Source: Nitrospirota bacterium (GTDB lineage: Bacteria > Nitrospirota > Thermodesulfovibrionia > Thermodesulfovibrionales > Dissulfurispiraceae). Taken from it: 7,020 nucleotides of DNA. A program made the translations under genes and the position numbers. The notes below the pieces were generated by a model that saw only the letters and a list, made by a program, of their open reading frames with translations, was not told where the DNA came from and ran no database searches. The DNA lies in NCBI GenBank assembly GCA_016212685.1, contig JACREW010000090.1, forward strand, positions 1-7,020, written 5' to 3'. This document shows positions 6,126 through 7,020 of this stretch, in pieces (the stretch's first letter is position 1; the number at the start of each line of letters is the position of its first letter).

Positions 6126-6476
6126 TTACGATTGATCTGAAACAATTGCCCTTAGTTTCTTCTTCAACTCAGGCAGGTCTTCCCGAATCACGTCCCATAC
6201 AATTTCAACATCTACAGTATCATACGCATGAATGATGCGATTCCTCATTCCGATCATCTTTCGCCATTCTATTTCCTTATATCTTTCTCGGAAAGAAGCC
6301 GTAAGTTTTGATGATGCCTCTCCTATTATTTCTAAGTTTCTTACAACTCCATCCATCAGCAATTCGTTCTTCATGAAATCTTCTTTTCCGATGCCTTTGC
6401 AGAATTTGTTTATTTTCTTTATTGACGATAAGATATCATCAACATATACCAGATTATCTTTCCTGATTTTTTTCAC
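6126..6476 (-). CDS. hepT: HepT-type HEPN (DUF86) RNase toxin, GTG start
   Basis: The 116-residue helical protein has the HEPN signature RNRIIHAY: Arg78 and His83 form the RX4H RNase site, and Tyr85 completes RX4HXY. In the studied Shewanella HepT/MntA pair this tyrosine is AMPylated by the partner to switch the toxin off. Other family-like parts are an N-terminal DDILSSIKKI helix, LLMDGVVRNLEIIGEAS (39-55) and WRKMIGMRNR (71-80). The expected role is RNA cleavage (mRNA or tRNA) during stress or phage attack. The gene starts with GTG, overlapping the mntA stop as GTGA. There is no good ribosome-binding site, so it is probably translated by coupling to mntA. Base composition is low: I count 35 G+C in 120 bases at 6361-6480, against 65 in 120 in rluD (5521-5640). 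This fits an acquired module. RNase activity is inferred from the family. Confidence 0.92.
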   Translation of the reverse strand: MKKIRKDNLVYVDDILSSIKKINKFCKGIGKEDFMKNELLMDGVVRNLEIIGEASSKLTASFRERYKEIEWRKMIGMRNRIIHAYDTVDVEIVWDVIREDLPELKKKLRAIVSDQS

Positions 6477-6751
6477 AGTATTGCGGTAAAGTCTTTTTCG
6501 ATATACGGCTTAAGTCGTGGTTTGATTGAACGGAGCATTACAACATCTACATTTTTACCGGTTTCATCTTCCAATTCCTGCTCGACGCCGACAAGGTCGA
6601 GCAACGAAAATTTCCCCTTTGGAGGTTCAATGGCAATATCTATATCGCGGTATCTTTCTTTTCTTGCAAAGCTGCCGAAAAGGTAAGCTTCCCTTATCCC
6701 ATGCTCGCTTAATATTTTTTTTATTGTTCTAATAATCTGTAGTCGCTTCAT
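6473..6751 (-). CDS. mntA: MntA-type minimal nucleotidyltransferase antitoxin
   Basis: The 92-residue protein is a minimal nucleotidyltransferase of the polymerase-beta fold. It shows AYLFGSFARKE (22-32) with the GS motif at 26-27, DID (Asp36, Asp38) and a third acidic residue in KNVDVVML (Asp69). In the known pair it puts AMP onto the RX4HXY tyrosine of HepT and so blocks the toxin. The gap from GS to DxD is eight residues, while the usual motif is GSX10DXD, so the loop between the two strands is two residues shorter. All catalytic residues are kept. The gene precedes hepT with a 4-base overlap, the standard antitoxin-first order. The ATG start has only weak SD-like bases (AGGG about 6 bases upstream, AAGGAT farther away). 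A minimal-NTase role outside toxin control is less likely given the neighbour. Confidence 0.92.
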   Translation of the reverse strand: MKRLQIIRTIKKILSEHGIREAYLFGSFARKERYRDIDIAIEPPKGKFSLLDLVGVEQELEDETGKNVDVVMLRSIKPRLKPYIEKDFTAIL

Positions 6752-6772
6752 AGGCTGCCCTATCCTTGTATA

Positions 6773-6804
6773 GCTAAAATTATCATAAAAAAACTTAATT
6801 TAGC
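6773..6804 (-). promoter_or_regulatory. Promoter region of mntA-hepT with an inverted repeat around a candidate -10
   Basis: An imperfect inverted repeat, GCTAAAATTA (6773-6782) and TAATTTAGC (6796-6804), frames a minus-strand TATGAT (6782-6787) that could be a -10. A weak TTGTTG (6804-6809) lies 16 bases before it. The implied start near 6776 gives a leader of about 25 bases. A repeat centred on the promoter would suit an operator for self-control by the toxin-antitoxin pair. The T7 run in the same place after an AT-only hairpin (6796-6813) could instead be a weak terminator of the nitroreductase gene. A second short repeat, CTAT-CCTTGT-ATAG (6760-6773), lies next to the start. Confidence 0.35.
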
Positions 6805-6820
6805 AACAAATTATACTACT

Positions 6821-7020
6821 CTACCTGAACTCCACCGCCTCTTTTACAGAAATCCTCGGCGGCGCTGCCGGCATTCTTGAAGGATAACCTATCGGGACTA
6901 TTGCCACAGGCCTCAGATGGTTCGGCAAATCCAGCGCCTCAAAAACTTCGCTCTCCCTGAAAGCGCCTACCCATACGCTTCCAAGACCGTTTTCGCAAGC
7001 AACCAGCATCATGTTCATAA
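6821..7020 (-). CDS. Nitroreductase-family protein, C-terminal part (cut by right window edge)
   Basis: About 66 C-terminal codons are visible. The segment NMMLVACENGLGSVWVGAF, followed by LDLPNHLRPVAIVPIGYPS and a proline-rich end (PAAPPR...VKEAVEFR), matches the C-terminus of FMN-dependent nitroreductases. In these the glycine-rich GLGSVW stretch and the GYP turn lie near the flavin. Such enzymes reduce nitro compounds, quinones or flavins with NAD(P)H; the natural substrate cannot be told from this part. The frame stays open to the window edge. An ATG at 7016-7018 is internal by family comparison, since full-length members have roughly 170-220 residues. The gene is on the same strand as mntA and 69 bases upstream, with no strong terminator between, so read-through into the toxin-antitoxin pair is possible. 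Confidence 0.85.
   Translation of the reverse strand, partial: MNMMLVACENGLGSVWVGAFRESEVFEALDLPNHLRPVAIVPIGYPSRMPAAPPRISVKEAVEFR

Noticed and set aside
6085..6127. Terminator for the rluD-like gene (CTGA...TCAG followed by TCTTTT)
   Set aside because: The stem is only 4 bp with a 6-base loop and a broken T run; too weak to call.

Overview
The window looks like a stretch of bacterial chromosome carrying mostly housekeeping genes, with one small toxin-antitoxin pair inserted among them. The mix is TrmFO (the folate/FAD tRNA methyltransferase), GatA and GatB for indirect aminoacylation, and a short periplasmic triheme c-type cytochrome behind a sigma-54-type promoter. This suggests an anaerobic or facultative Gram-negative of the Nitrospirota or Desulfobacterota kind. 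That placement is inferred from gene content and protein flavour only.

Layout, left to right. The 5' half of trmFO lies on the minus strand and runs off the left edge. Divergent from it is ilvE (branched-chain aminotransferase, plus strand). The ilvE promoter is a TTGACA box with an extended -10, and it sits so close to the ATG that the mRNA should be leaderless or nearly so. A perfect bidirectional hairpin terminator separates ilvE from the convergent cytochrome gene (minus strand). The 193-base gap upstream of the cytochrome gene carries a near-consensus sigma-54 promoter and a short dyad that could be an activator site. Next come gatB and gatA on the minus strand, with gatA upstream and a 4-base ATGA overlap. 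gatA starts at a TTG codon supported by a good Shine-Dalgarno sequence. No gatC is present beside them.

A tight divergent promoter region separates gatA from an rluD-like pseudouridine synthase on the plus strand. It has two extended -10 elements facing away from each other. The rluD-like gene converges, with a 14-base gap, on an AT-rich two-gene module on the minus strand. This module is mntA (minimal nucleotidyltransferase antitoxin) followed by hepT (HEPN RNase toxin with RX4HXY), with a GTGA overlap. The 3' end of a nitroreductase-family gene (minus strand) closes the right edge.

Functional themes are translation (TrmFO and RluD-like modify RNA; GatAB amidates mischarged Glu-tRNA(Gln) or Asp-tRNA(Asn)), branched-chain amino acid synthesis, periplasmic electron transfer, and a HEPN/MNT defence or stress module. 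I see no rRNA, tRNA, CRISPR array or insertion sequence. The points most worth a second look are the sigma-54-driven cytochrome with too few histidines for three bis-His hemes, the leaderless ilvE, and the MNT protein with a shortened active-site loop.
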